A stretch of DNA of 64,000 bases, from positions 1,860,001-1,924,000 of the forward strand of contig JANTQA010000029.1 in assembly GCA_027625915.1 (NCBI GenBank), written 5' to 3'. Below the pieces are notes generated by a model. That model was not told the DNA's origin, ran no database searches, and saw only the letters and a program-made list of their open reading frames with translations. The first letter of the stretch is position 1. Every line of letters starts with the position of its first letter. The stretch comes from Anaeramoeba flamelloides. Lineage: Eukaryota > Metamonada > Anaeramoebidae. The translations under genes and the position numbers were made by a program. Positions 22,725 through 33,335 of the stretch are shown here, one piece after another.

Positions 22725-25700
22725 ATGAGTTTAAATTCAAAAAAAAGATACACAGTTTATTTAACAACGGACAAACAAAATTATAACCCAGGCGAAGTAG
22801 TCATGGGCCGGGGAATTTTGCTTGATTCGTTTACACATCGTCCTCTACAAGACAAAATATATAATACATCTTGGAAGCATACTCATATGGGATATGTGAA
22901 GATCCTTTCGCCTGATGAGTCTGTACTTCTTGACAAGAAAATAAATGCAAGCCATTCAAATTCTGTGTATAGCTTTAGTTACAAATTGTCGCCAGATCAA
23001 ATTGGTGGGGAGTACACTGTTATCTTTTATCATAAGGTTCAAGGTATCACTCTTGGCATACGAAAGTTTTCTGTTCACAAGTTTGAAAAGCGCATGTTTA
23101 AGGTTGACTTAAACTTTGCGTGTCAAGGGTACGGCCCCGGAGACAAAGTTAACGGTCATGCAATTATCGAACGATTGGAAGGCGGTATCCCTGTCAAGGC
23201 TAAAGTTGCTGGCCATGCACTTGTAGATGGCCTGGTTGTGTGGTCGGAAGATGGCCTCAAGATCGAGAAGAAGACAGGGAAGGTGAAATTTGAATTCCGC
23301 TTACCGAAGAAAATAACCAAGGGTAAGGGCACGATCAACCTCAACATCGAGGAAGGGGGAGCGCAGGGTAACAGTTCCAAGACCATCCCCATTGTTTTGC
23401 AGACCTTGGACATTGAATTCTATCCGGAGGGTGGTGATGTAATTGCTGGTCTCCAGAATAGTGTCTACTTTGAGTGTTTGAACCCCGTTACAGGCGAGCC
23501 GGCAGATTTCAGTGGCGTCTTGTACGAAAACGAAAAGAGTTTAAACATCCCTCTTCGAACAATCCATGAAGGCAGGGGGCGTTTTGATTTCAGCGCAAGA
23601 GAGAACAAGGACTACACCATCAAATTTAGCTATCCCAAGGGGCTCCAACCGATAAAATTTAAGAGTGTCTTCCGGCTAAAGGGGTGCACAATTCGGCTAT
23701 TAAGCAAGCAGTCTGTAAAATTCGGGGGGAAAATCCAATTAGAGATCAACAGCACAACTGAACTCACAAATGCATATGTGTACCTTTGCAAACGAGAAAT
23801 AGTGCTGTGTTGTTGCCATATCAAGGAATGGGAGAAACGAAAGGATCAGACATTTTGTTACCCTTTAACATATAATCCTTATCCCCATGACGGCGTCATT
23901 CGCGTCACTGTCATGGATTGTGAACTTAATGTGCCCCTTTCTGAAAGGTTACTTTTTGTTGAGCCACGAGAAGAGATCAGGCTCAAGGTAACCTCGGATC
24001 AAAAAAGCTATTCCCCGGGAGACAGGGTGAAATTAAATATCCAGGCAACGGGCATAAATGGGTGTACAAAGCCCGCGTTTGTTTGTACAACTGTCACTGA
24101 CGATCCCGTTTATAAAATGGACGAGAAAAGAAAAAGGTTTCCTCGTTTGCCTGAAATGGTTTTTTTGGAAAATGAAGTCAAGGAATTAAATGACCCAAGA
24201 TCCTATCTATACCCAGATTTTCTTCAGGCTGAAAACGAGGAAAGTAAATCAGAAGGAGCCGTCGGCGAAGAAACCGAAAACAATAATCTTGGTGATCCAA
24301 AGCAATACGTTGATTTGTTATTAGGAACACAGGGGTGGCGACGCTTTTGTTACAAAGATGTCGAAAGTTTCATTCAAAAAAACCTTGACAACCAAGAGCA
24401 AATTAAAAGGCTATTGGCGTATGAAAATAATAAAGACCAATCTCTGTATTCTTTTTCAGACTCACCACTTGAAAAGTCTGGCTTGAAAAAAAAGTTGTCA
24501 AATCAGGAGAATTTACAAAATAATGTTACTCTGGAAAAAAACCCAATAATGGAAAAGGTAACAAAACAAAAGGAAAAAAAGAAAAAGAAAAGGGAAAGGG
24601 AAATGATGAAGATAAATAAGAGGAAAATGCATATGAAAAAGAAGAAAAAGAAAAAGAAAACGAAAAAGAAAGATGAAAATAAAAATAAATACAAAGAGAA
24701 AAAGAAAAATAAAAGGAAGAGGCGTGTGACAAGATCAAAAAAAAAGAGATCTTATTCGTCTTCAACATTTTCTGATGATTCATGGGAGGAATCTGAACTC
24801 GAATTGGATGAAGGCAAATTGGGCTTTTATGAAGAAAATATGAATTGCAAAAAGAATCAAAGAATCAAATTTCTTCGGGTATACAGCCATAGGAGGCGAT
24901 TGGATTGGGAGCCCGACCAAAGGAGAGATTTTGCCAATACCTTATTTTTCGATAATTGCAGGAAAACCAGTCTCGATTTGAAAACGGGCGAATTCCAGAC
25001 CGAAATTGAATTTGAATTGAATGACTCAATAACGAGCTTTCGAGTGTTTGTTGATGCGTTTGATCTTGACGGCAACGTGGGCTGTAATCAAAATTATGTA
25101 TTTCATTGCAAAAAAATTTTCTATGTTGAACCAAGGTTGCCCAATGAGGTAAGCTTTGGAGACAGTTTGCAAATACCTATTAATGTTGTCAACAACTACC
25201 CGAATAAATTAAAGGAAATCGAGCTCTTATTTGAAACCAAGGGGCAAGCTATGAAGTTGATGAAAAAAAACTATTGGAAGGGCGCAATGCTGGGAAAAAA
25301 GAGAGAGGGCAAATATTTCAAAATGAGAATTGAAAATATTACCAAGCCCAGTCGAAAAGACAAAAAGGAAAACCCTGACAGCAAAATTCAGAATATCCTT
25401 GAGCAAGAGAACAAATTGGTCTTTACGGGGATAGTTCGCGACACTTCCAAAACGGATCAGATCATTAAGCCTCTCAATATTAAACCGCCAGGCTTCCCAT
25501 TGGAATATAATTTCTCGGGCACCTTAGGGCCTAATAGCCATACGGATTTGTATTGTTTGCAACTGCCAAGCGATTGCACCGATGGCTTTTTCACCACTGA
25601 GATAACATTCCACCCTTCATCACTGTCGAATTTAAATTCAAGTTTAAAATCCTTAATCCGTGAACCGCATGGGTGCTTTGAACAGATCTCTTCAACGTGC

Positions 25701-27848
25701 TGGCCAATGGTGATGGCAATGCAATATTTGGTTTCGAATGATGTCGATGATGATCAATTGATCCAGAGGGGCAAAAGGTTGATCGCTCGGGCAACAAAGA
25801 AACTATTGGCCTATAGGGTGAAATCAGATAATGGCTTTAGCATTTTTGGCGGTAAGCCATCAAGTATAATAATGACAAGTTGGGGCTTGATTGAATTTAT
25901 GGAGATCCAAAAGGTCAGCCCAATAATCCCCACCTCTGACTTTGAGAAGACCATCAAATACATCCTGTCACGTGCTGACAACAGAAGTGGCACATTTAAG
26001 GGGGGCTATCGGAAGGAAGCCACAGTGTTGCAGCAGCTATTCATATTATGGTCTCTATCCAATTATGGGGTGGATCCGGAATTGGTTCAATTGCAATACC
26101 AACGCTCCTTCGATCTCATAGCCAAGGGAAAGAAACACCACAACAAGAAGGAACACTTGAAGGATGTCGGAGCCTATCAGAGGGATCCCTACATTTTAGC
26201 ATTGATGGTTTTGGTATCAAAAAACTTTGGCTACGATAAAGACGCCAATGTGGTCTGCAACATGCTATTAGACTATTATAACCAAAAATGGAAATCAACG
26301 GTTACCACGGACGGTATAAGGGGGGCCAAGAAATCCATTGTTTATTCCAGAAATAAGACTTTAACAATTGAAACAACAGCCCTCTGTGCGCTGGCATGGA
26401 TGAAGTGTGGGCAGGTTGAACCTGTGGAGGGATGTGTCAACTACATCCATAAGAACTCCAAGAGGAATCGGTATGGAACAACTTTGTCAACGGTGCTAGC
26501 ACTCAAGGCCATTCTCGAGTGGGAAAATTTCTGCTCTTCAAAGCAAGCCGTTTCCAAGATTGACATTTTTAGTAACAATGATCTCATTGAGTCCGTTACA
26601 ATCGAAAAGGAACAGAAGGATTGCGTGATTTTGAAAAATATTTCGGCCTGCTATAAAATTGGCAAGAAAAATACCGTCTCCTTCCAAATGCATGATGGTA
26701 AACCAATGCCGTTTAATTTCTATTTGCAAGCCCGGACGAAGAGCAATGTTTCCAACCAAAATTGCCAAATCAGCTTGACCACGCGGGCCTTGGGCTATAA
26801 TACATCTGAATTCCAAATGTTTCAAGGCGAAATCATACAATTGCAAATAGACGCACAAAACACAGGCACGGTGGATGAGCCATCTGGGATGGTTGTTGCA
26901 ATAATCGGTATCCCCGGTGGATGCTCAATAAGATTAGATCAACTCAAGCAATTGAAAAAAAAAAAGTTGATCTCTTTCTTTGAATTGCTTGGTGCCAGAG
27001 AGGTGGTCTTCTATTGGGAAAACATGGATGCACAGCAACGTGTTTCCTTTTCAATTGACTTGATCGCAGAATGCGTTGGTACCTTCAATGCACCCCATTC
27101 TCGAGCCTATCTCTATTACGATGATGATAAAAAATGCTGGAGTGACGGTTTGATACTAACAATATTAAACAAGGATCGGCTCTCGAAGGGCGGTTATGAT
27201 CTCTTGAATAAGGAGCAAATTGCGAAATTCAAAAGGAATTACACCCTATTGACATCGTCTGATAAGAAGAAGGATCCCAATTTGGGTGGACAACTGCAAT
27301 TCCCAAGCCAATTAAGTGTACATGTTTGTAAAGAGTTGATCAACATCATTAGTCACGATGAAATTCAATATCGCGGGAGCGATGATGATGAATTTATTAT
27401 TAGATCGCAATTGCCAATTCCTAGGTCGGCTGTTCAATATTATTTTGAAATGACAATTTTGAACCCTGGTCGGAAAAAATATCTTGCAATTGGGCTGGTT
27501 CCAGAAGAACACGATTTGACAGGTATGCCTGGTTGGGTAAACTCGATTGGTTATCATGCAGATGATGGTTCAATTTTTGTATGCTCAGGTGAGCCAACAC
27601 AAGAATGTGTAAAATACCTAACAAATGATGTTGTGGGTCTCGGTTGGGACAAATTTAAACAGCATTTTTATTTTACGAAAAATGGATCACTGCAATGTGC
27701 AATTTCACAACAAGAATTAATGAAGAAAACATTATATCCCGCAATTGGCTTGAGTTGTAAGAATATACATGTGATAATCAATTTTGGTCAAGATGAGTTT
27801 CTTTTCAAAAAGGCAAATATTTTACGGCAATTTCAATCTAAAAATTAA
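22725..27848 (+). CDS. Alpha-2-macroglobulin-family thioester protein with C-terminal SPRY domain
   Basis: A single uninterrupted exon of 1707 residues, much GC-richer than its flanks. Order of parts: macroglobulin (MG) domains about 8-115, 118-215, 228-325 (with FYPEGGDVIAGL) and 415-475; LLLGTQGWRRF (about 538-548); a Lys/Arg/Glu-rich insert about 609-690 where the bait region lies; the A2M core (RRDFANTLFF..SITSFRVFVDAFDLDG, about 740-785); the thioester site GCFEQ with Cys984 and Gln987, followed by the helical thioester domain to about 1260; a receptor-binding-like MG domain (MVVAIIGIPGG..SRAYLYYDDD) to about 1480; then a RanBP9-type SPRY domain about 1530-1695 (PIPRSAVQYYFEMTI, PGWVNSIGYHADDG, FYFTKNG, NFGQDEFLF). 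Known family role: a protease cleaves the bait, the thioester is exposed and the target is trapped covalently. There is no signal peptide at the predicted start, unusual for this family. The nearest styles are bacterial-type A2Ms (GCFEQ rather than GCGEQ). A cytosolic role with SPRY as partner-binding module is inference. Confidence 0.92.
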   Translation: MSLNSKKRYTVYLTTDKQNYNPGEVVMGRGILLDSFTHRPLQDKIYNTSWKHTHMGYVKILSPDESVLLDKKINASHSNSVYSFSYKLSPDQIGGEYTVIFYHKVQGITLGIRKFSVHKFEKRMFKVDLNFACQGYGPGDKVNGHAIIERLEGGIPVKAKVAGHALVDGLVVWSEDGLKIEKKTGKVKFEFRLPKKITKGKGTINLNIEEGGAQGNSSKTIPIVLQTLDIEFYPEGGDVIAGLQNSVYFECLNPVTGEPADFSGVLYENEKSLNIPLRTIHEGRGRFDFSARENKDYTIKFSYPKGLQPIKFKSVFRLKGCTIRLLSKQSVKFGGKIQLEINSTTELTNAYVYLCKREIVLCCCHIKEWEKRKDQTFCYPLTYNPYPHDGVIRVTVMDCELNVPLSERLLFVEPREEIRLKVTSDQKSYSPGDRVKLNIQATGINGCTKPAFVCTTVTDDPVYKMDEKRKRFPRLPEMVFLENEVKELNDPRSYLYPDFLQAENEESKSEGAVGEETENNNLGDPKQYVDLLLGTQGWRRFCYKDVESFIQKNLDNQEQIKRLLAYENNKDQSLYSFSDSPLEKSGLKKKLSNQENLQNNVTLEKNPIMEKVTKQKEKKKKKREREMMKINKRKMHMKKKKKKKKTKKKDENKNKYKEKKKNKRKRRVTRSKKKRSYSSSTFSDDSWEESELELDEGKLGFYEENMNCKKNQRIKFLRVYSHRRRLDWEPDQRRDFANTLFFDNCRKTSLDLKTGEFQTEIEFELNDSITSFRVFVDAFDLDGNVGCNQNYVFHCKKIFYVEPRLPNEVSFGDSLQIPINVVNNYPNKLKEIELLFETKGQAMKLMKKNYWKGAMLGKKREGKYFKMRIENITKPSRKDKKENPDSKIQNILEQENKLVFTGIVRDTSKTDQIIKPLNIKPPGFPLEYNFSGTLGPNSHTDLYCLQLPSDCTDGFFTTEITFHPSSLSNLNSSLKSLIREPHGCFEQISSTCWPMVMAMQYLVSNDVDDDQLIQRGKRLIARATKKLLAYRVKSDNGFSIFGGKPSSIIMTSWGLIEFMEIQKVSPIIPTSDFEKTIKYILSRADNRSGTFKGGYRKEATVLQQLFILWSLSNYGVDPELVQLQYQRSFDLIAKGKKHHNKKEHLKDVGAYQRDPYILALMVLVSKNFGYDKDANVVCNMLLDYYNQKWKSTVTTDGIRGAKKSIVYSRNKTLTIETTALCALAWMKCGQVEPVEGCVNYIHKNSKRNRYGTTLSTVLALKAILEWENFCSSKQAVSKIDIFSNNDLIESVTIEKEQKDCVILKNISACYKIGKKNTVSFQMHDGKPMPFNFYLQARTKSNVSNQNCQISLTTRALGYNTSEFQMFQGEIIQLQIDAQNTGTVDEPSGMVVAIIGIPGGCSIRLDQLKQLKKKKLISFFELLGAREVVFYWENMDAQQRVSFSIDLIAECVGTFNAPHSRAYLYYDDDKKCWSDGLILTILNKDRLSKGGYDLLNKEQIAKFKRNYTLLTSSDKKKDPNLGGQLQFPSQLSVHVCKELINIISHDEIQYRGSDDDEFIIRSQLPIPRSAVQYYFEMTILNPGRKKYLAIGLVPEEHDLTGMPGWVNSIGYHADDGSIFVCSGEPTQECVKYLTNDVVGLGWDKFKQHFYFTKNGSLQCAISQQELMKKTLYPAIGLSCKNIHVIINFGQDEFLFKKANILRQFQSKN

Positions 27849-28540
27849 ATTTTCAAAATAGTCTTGTTTTTTTTTTTTGTCTTTTTTGAAGCAATAGTTA
27901 TTTCTAAATCTCGCCTAGATAAAAAAGAATAATTTTTTCTTATTCCCTGATTTTATTTATTTTTTTTTATTTTTGATAAATTTTCAAAAATTACTCTTTT
28001 CTCTCAATAAATAAAATAAATAAATAAAAATGATTTTGATTTTAAAAATGTTTTTGTGTGTACATAATTATACTCACTAATTTAAATGATTGCATGAATG
28101 ATTCTTATTGTCTTTTTCTTCCCTCTATCTTAACCTTTTCATTGAATAGAAAGTTGATCTTGAGTTGAAAGGGTTTTTTTTTTTTTTTGTCTATTACTTA
28201 AAATTCGAATCTAAATTTCTCTTTCTTTATTGAGATTTAAACTTGAAAATACAAAATAAGAACTTTTTTTATTAAAAAAATAACATCAAAATATTAATTT
28301 GGATCTCAAAATTATATAATTATTATTAATCAAACTAAAATCAATTATGAGAAAATTTAATAAATAATAGTTGTTGATGGAAAGGTCAAAGTTATGTCAA
28401 AAATTATAAAAAACATGTAAAAATATAAACAAACAGACATGTTTTCAAGTGCAACAGAGTGATTTTTTTTTTTAATTTTTAAGAATTTTATGATTCTTTA
28501 ATAAAAATTCTTAGCAAAAATTTAGATATTCTAAATGTCT
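27849..28540. other. 3' flank of the thioester-protein gene
   Basis: AT-rich with T runs; (AAAT)n-like text near 28005-28030. No gene. Confidence 0.45.
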
Positions 28541-28559
28541 TGTATACTGTTGTAGACTG

Positions 28560-28765
28560 CCAAGCTTTTCCAGAATTCAAAAGAATTTAGTAAAATCAAA
28601 CATTTTTCAATATTCTTTTAAATTCAGGAAAACTAACGAAAAGTGTCTGTCAATTCCTTTAAAGTACCTAAGGGTGCTTTAGAGTTTCTGAATTTTCTGT
28701 AATTCAAAATAATCGAGAAAAATCAAAAATTTTACTCAATTCTTATAAATTCTTGAAAAGTGAAT
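28560..28765. repeat. Family C inverted repeats, two units
   Basis: TTTTCCAGAATTCAAAAGAA with AGTAAAATC faces TTCTTTTAAATTCAGGAAAA; a second unit follows at about 28690-28765 (AATCGAGAAAAATC facing TTTTACTCAATTCTTATAAA). They flank the family B palindromes immediately downstream. Confidence 0.55.
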
Positions 28766-28845
28766 GGTAGTTTTTTTTAATCTAAGAAATAAAAAAAAAA
28801 TTAAATAAATTTTATTTTAACTTCTCAAAACCAAATAAAAACATA

Positions 28846-29160
28846 TGTTGTAGTTTTCTTGGGGTTTTCTATTTTATTTTGAGGTGTTCTAGGTTTTTTT
28901 GAGGTTTTCTATTTTATTTGGAAAATCAATAGATTTTCGTTCGGTTTTTTTTTACTTTTTGAAAGAAGCAGAAAATTTATTAAAAATTTCGGTTTATTTC
29001 TAAAAGGTAAAAAAAAACCTAGAACACTTCACAAATAAATAGAAAACTCAAAAAGTAAAAAAAAACCGAACGAAAATCTATTGATTTTCCAAATAAAATA
29101 GAAAACTCAAAAAAACCTAACGAAAATCTAATGATTTTCTAAATAAACAGAAACACAAGA
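28846..29160. repeat. Large nested palindrome, family B copy 2
   Basis: Left blocks GGTTTTCTATTTTATTT, GTGTTCTAGGTTTTTTT and GAAAATCAATAGATTTTCGT recur as reverse complements in the right half around an AATTTATTAAAAATTT centre, some of them twice. The single strand could fold into a hairpin of over 100 bp. No coding. Confidence 0.7.
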
Positions 29161-29224
29161 AAAACCCATGAAAAGTGTCTTTCAATTCCTGCAGAGTCCA
29201 GTAGAGTTAAACGGAGTGTATAGG

Positions 29225-29640
29225 TTTTCCAAAATTTGAAAAAAAAAAAAAAAGAAGATGAATAAAATCCCAGATTTTATCTCAATTCTTCGAAATAATG
29301 GAAAACCTTAAGACTTTTTTTTAAATCTAATAAATAAAAAGAAAAATAAATAAATTTTATTTTAACTTCTAAAATCAAATAAAAAATCAATTTGGAGTTT
29401 TCTCGGGGTTTTCTGTTTTATTATGAAGTATTCTAGGTTTTTTTACTTTACAAATAAACCGAAAATTTATTAAAATTTTCGGTTTATTTCTAAAGTAAAA
29501 AAAACCTAACAAAAATCCATTGATTGTCAAAATAAACAGAAAACTCAAGAAATCCTAAAGGTAGTTTTCAGTAAATTAAAAGAATAGAGTAAAATCTAAG
29601 ATTTTGTGCCATTCTTTTGAATTAAAAAAAAAAACTTAAC
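29225..29640. repeat. Family C units flanking family B copy 3
   Basis: A family C unit (about 29225-29310), a family B palindrome (about 29390-29560: GTTTTCTGTTTTATT..ATTCTAGGTTTTTTTACTTT against its reverse complement), and a second C unit (about 29570-29640: AAAAGAATAGAGTAAAATC facing CATTCTTTTGAATT). The same B-plus-C arrangement as at 14.3-14.7 and 51.8-52.0 kb. Confidence 0.6.
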
Positions 29641-30507
29641 ATGTATAAGAGGAAATTAACATCCCCCCCCTAAATAATATTAAAAAAATACCCACTTTTT
29701 CAAAATAATTCCATTAATATCCTTTATTTAAAATAAATATTTATCAGTAGAGTTCCCATTAATTCCAGATTTTAAGTCACTAAATACAAAATCACAAAAT
29801 TAAAAAAAAAAAAATTATCTTTTTCAAATGTTATATAATTCCAAGATTGAATAATAATAATATTTACTAAAGTCTGGAAAGTGTGATTTTAAATGAAAAT
29901 GATACTTCACTGAGAATCTTTGGATTTCAAATGATTTCATTCAATACTCTCTAAAATTCATTTAAAAAGGATGTGACCAAAAGTTATCAAAATTTTCTTT
30001 GGCATAGTTAAACAACTTTGATTGTACTATTTTCAGAATTTTCAAAAAACCCTCTTAATTGAATTTTATTAAAATAAATTTATACTCTTTTTAATAATTA
30101 TTACAATGTTTAATGATTATGAATTGTTATTTTGGTTGAGTGTTTATAATTTTCGAGATTTATTAATTATTAAGAATTGAATTTTTTTAACAAAAGTAAA
30201 ATTTATAAACACAAATTCACAACTTTTGATCCATCATAATTCAATTTTTGAAAAAAAATCCTATTTTATCAATTCTACAAGAAATATACCAAATTAGAAC
30301 CATTCACTAATTGAAAGGTTAACATATGTTTATCAATTTCAATACTCACAAAGCAAAAGAATAAATAATTCAAAATCACAATAAATAAAAAAATCTCTTC
30401 CGAAATTTTGTAGAGAGTAGAACAAAAAAATATATTGATAAATTCGTAAATATTCCATTAACAATTAATAATCGATCAAATGGTTAGAGACTACCAACTA
30501 CTGTTCA
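29641..30507. other. Gene-free DNA with a C8 run
   Basis: Eight cytosines at 29663-29670 stand out in DNA that is otherwise about four-fifths A+T. Nothing else recognised. Confidence 0.45.
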
Positions 30508-30708
30508 TTGTAAAATAAAAGGGTTAAAATTTTCATTCAGCTTTCCAAATAAATCTATCAAATGAATAAATCGCAAAAGGCTCTAATTCTCAGACAGGGG
30601 TGTTAATTATTTAGGCTTCTCTACAGAATTAAATCTTTGAATGTTACCTGATTTAAAAATCTATTTTAGGAAAGCTGAATGAAAATTTTGTTCCATTTTT
30701 TTAAAACC
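30508..30708. mobile_element. MITE family I, copy 1
   Basis: About 200 bp. The right end reads GGAAAGCTGAATGAAAATTT then TGTTCCATTTTT, and the left end reads TTGTAAAATAAAAGGGTT then AAAATTTTCATTCAGCTTTCC in reverse complement of it. Related tips bound 40467-40680 and 61269-61541. No coding. Confidence 0.6.
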
Positions 30709-31643
30709 ATCAACTACTTTTATTCAATATTTTTCTATTTAAAATAACTCCACTGAAACCTAATATCAACCGTTCGAAAAATTTTTTTGATCAAATGTAA
30801 ACTATTTACGTAATTCAAACAATGAAATGAAAACAAAAACTAAAAAAAGGATTTTCAAATCTTTCAAAAATCAAAATTATCACCAATTTCAATGAAATTG
30901 TATTAATGTGATTCTTTTAACTGTTTTAACTGTATCAAAAATTTTGAATTTTAGGTTGTTTTGGCAATATTTTTAATACTAATAAAAATATTTTAAAACA
31001 TTTCAAATCAGTTGAAAACTAATTTGGGAACATAAATATTTTGGTTCAGATTTGTTGTATAAAATAGTAATTTACAAACGATTTTTGTTAATATTTGTTT
31101 AATTATGAATAATTCATTAAATTTGTTAATATTTTATGTTCCTTTTTTATTACCTCTCTCCAAATGATACTTGAGAATGTAATTTACCAAAAAAGAGGGG
31201 AAAATTTCAAAATTTTAGCTTTTTAAAATTCCATTTTTGAAAATCAATTTGGGTTCCTTATATAACTTTGAGAATAAAGTTAAATTTTGTTCACAACTAT
31301 ACAGGCTTGGTTTTTGTGTTTGATCAAAATTGTTGAAGCAAAATCAATAAATTATAACTTGCATCGTTAAAGAATTCAAAAATATTTGTTGTTTATTATT
31401 TGGTTTTGTTTATTGTTTGGTGAAAAAATGGAAATTTAATGTTTACTAATTGTCTTTTGAAACTCAAAAGTAGGAAGATTAGTAATGAAAGGTTTACTTT
31501 GAAGTTGTTTCTCTTTTCAATTTTTTTTTTTTTTTATTTTTTCAATTTTGGAAGATTGAGTTTTTGGTTTTTGCTACTACATCTATTTATTGGAATAAAA
31601 CGTTTCATTTGGGAATATGTAATAAAGAATTAAGATCTTTAAA
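30709..31643. other. 3' flank of the uS13/S18 gene, otherwise featureless
   Basis: No gene. Frames near 31439-31797 on the plus strand are shadows or T-rich artefacts. Confidence 0.4.
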
Positions 31644-32544
31644 TTATTTCTCTTTCTTTTTTTGGACACCAACAGTTCTTCCTTTGTGTCCTGTTGTTTT
31701 GGTATGCTGTCCTCTAACCTTGAGACCCCATGCATGTCTAAGCCCTCTGTGGCATCGGATTTTTTTTAGTCTTTCGATATCTTCACGTAAAGAGTGATCC
31801 AATTTATTGGAAAGTAATTGGGTAAAGGATCCTGTTTTTCGATCTTTTTGTCTATTTAAGAACCAAGCTATTTTAGGGCAATTGTTTGGAGTTTGGTTTG
31901 TTTTAAAAGTTTGTGGTTTCAATTAATTTCATTCGTTATTCACAAAGAATTAGTTATTCAACATCAAAAAAAAATTCAAAAACAGAAAACAAAAAAATTA
32001 AGAGAAAGCAAATTTTAAGAAAAAAAACAAAATTAGAAATATTTGTTTTTTTCGGTTGCTTTTGAAAAAGGATTGTTTACTTGGGATTTTAAAATCAAGT
32101 GGGTTTTCCATTACTTTGACAATTTTATCAATTTCTTCAGTGCTTAATTCACCAGCACGCTTTTTGGAAAATAATCATTAAACAAAAAGTTGTTTTTGTT
32201 TTTTTTCGGTTTTTTTGTTTTTTTTTGTTTGGTTTTTTTTCATTTTTAGTTTAGTTTTGTTTTGTTGTTGTTTCGATTATGGGTCAATAATGAAAATCTA
32301 TTTCAATTTGTGAATTTTTCCCAAAAATTGAAATTGAAATTGAAAAAGAAAAAGAAAAAGAAAAAAAAAGAGGTAATACTTTGTTAACATCAATGTCAGC
32401 CTTTCTACAGCATAAAAATGCGAATCTTCTTCCAACACCTTTGATGGCACAAAGTGCATATGGGACGAGTTGAAGTCCATTTACATTGGTATTCATAATA
32501 CGTCTAATATGTTCAAATTCTCCTTCTGGGATAACTAAAGACAT
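31644..32544 (-). CDS. rps18: Small-subunit ribosomal protein uS13 (eukaryotic S18), three exons
   Basis: Component of the head of the 40S subunit, contacting tRNA and the 60S bridge. Exon 1 is 32544-32380 ([20 protein letters not shown].., with [10 protein letters not shown] and KADIDVNK), exon 2 is 32159-32081 ([23 protein letters not shown]) and exon 3 is 31867-31644 (TWFLNRQKD.., [37 protein letters not shown]). Intron 1 (220 nt, GTATTA..AG, phase 0) and intron 2 (213 nt, GTAAAC..AG, phase 1) restore the family sequence exactly; the spliced protein is 155 residues against about 152 in animals. All signature motifs are present. Intron 1 is very T-rich on the plus strand. Certain as to family. 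Confidence 0.97.
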
Positions 32545-33134
32545 TTCTTGATATTTGTTTCTGATACAATCCGAGAGTTTTTGAAACTAAAAAAAATAAA
32601 ATTTTAAAAGTGAGCTTTTTGAAAGAAATCCTATTTTGGCCAACATTGTTTAAGTAACTCATAAAATCTTTCAAGTCTGAAAAGAATTGTATTTTTGGTT
32701 GCGTTTGGCTCCTATAGTATTTGAATTATCAACTGGTTAAAAATATCACTTCCTTTTAGATATTTTTCTTTTGAGATAGAATCCTTCAAAGAAGTAAATT
32801 GCAATTTGTGGCCTCTGTTTGGAAAAGGAAATATGAAAATGTTAAAAAATTTTTCACATTTAGAATTCAAATGCCCATAATAAAAAGCTACTATCTAACT
32901 ATTTGAATTCTGCAAAATAATCTTCGATCTACAAATAATTAAAAAAAATCTTCTAAAGGTCTACTGTTACAGTAATGGGAAATTAGATTTTTTGTTTGTG
33001 GATTTAAAATCTAAAAATATTTAGTTTCAAAGTTATGTTTAAAGCAAATTAAATATAAATTTTGAGAGTAAAAAACAAAAAATCACAATTAGATTTGAAA
33101 GTATGAGTCTTTTTCGGATTTTAATCTTTTTAAA

Positions 33135-33335
33135 TACAGTCAGTTTCACTTTTAAGACACAAACTTTCAACGAAATTTGAGGCACAAAAAAATCTCAAAT
33201 TAAGGCACAAAATTTGGAATTTCATTTTTTACAATTTATTTTTACTAGAATTTGAATTTTGTGCCTTAATTTGAGATTTTTTTTGTGCCTTAAATTTCGT
33301 TGAAAGTTTGTGCCTTAAAAGTGAAACTGACTGTA
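33135..33335. mobile_element. 200-bp hairpin MITE, copy 5
   Basis: 201 bp between TA dinucleotides, the cleanest of the six: both tips carry the AGTTTCAC/GTGAAACT variant and the arms pair almost completely. It lies about 590 bp upstream of the uS13/S18 start codon. Confidence 0.88.

Noticed and set aside
24503-25134. Several antisense frames inside the A2M-like gene
   Set aside because: They mirror the Lys-rich coding stretch or its flanks (Phe/Ser-rich) and lie opposite a well-supported gene.
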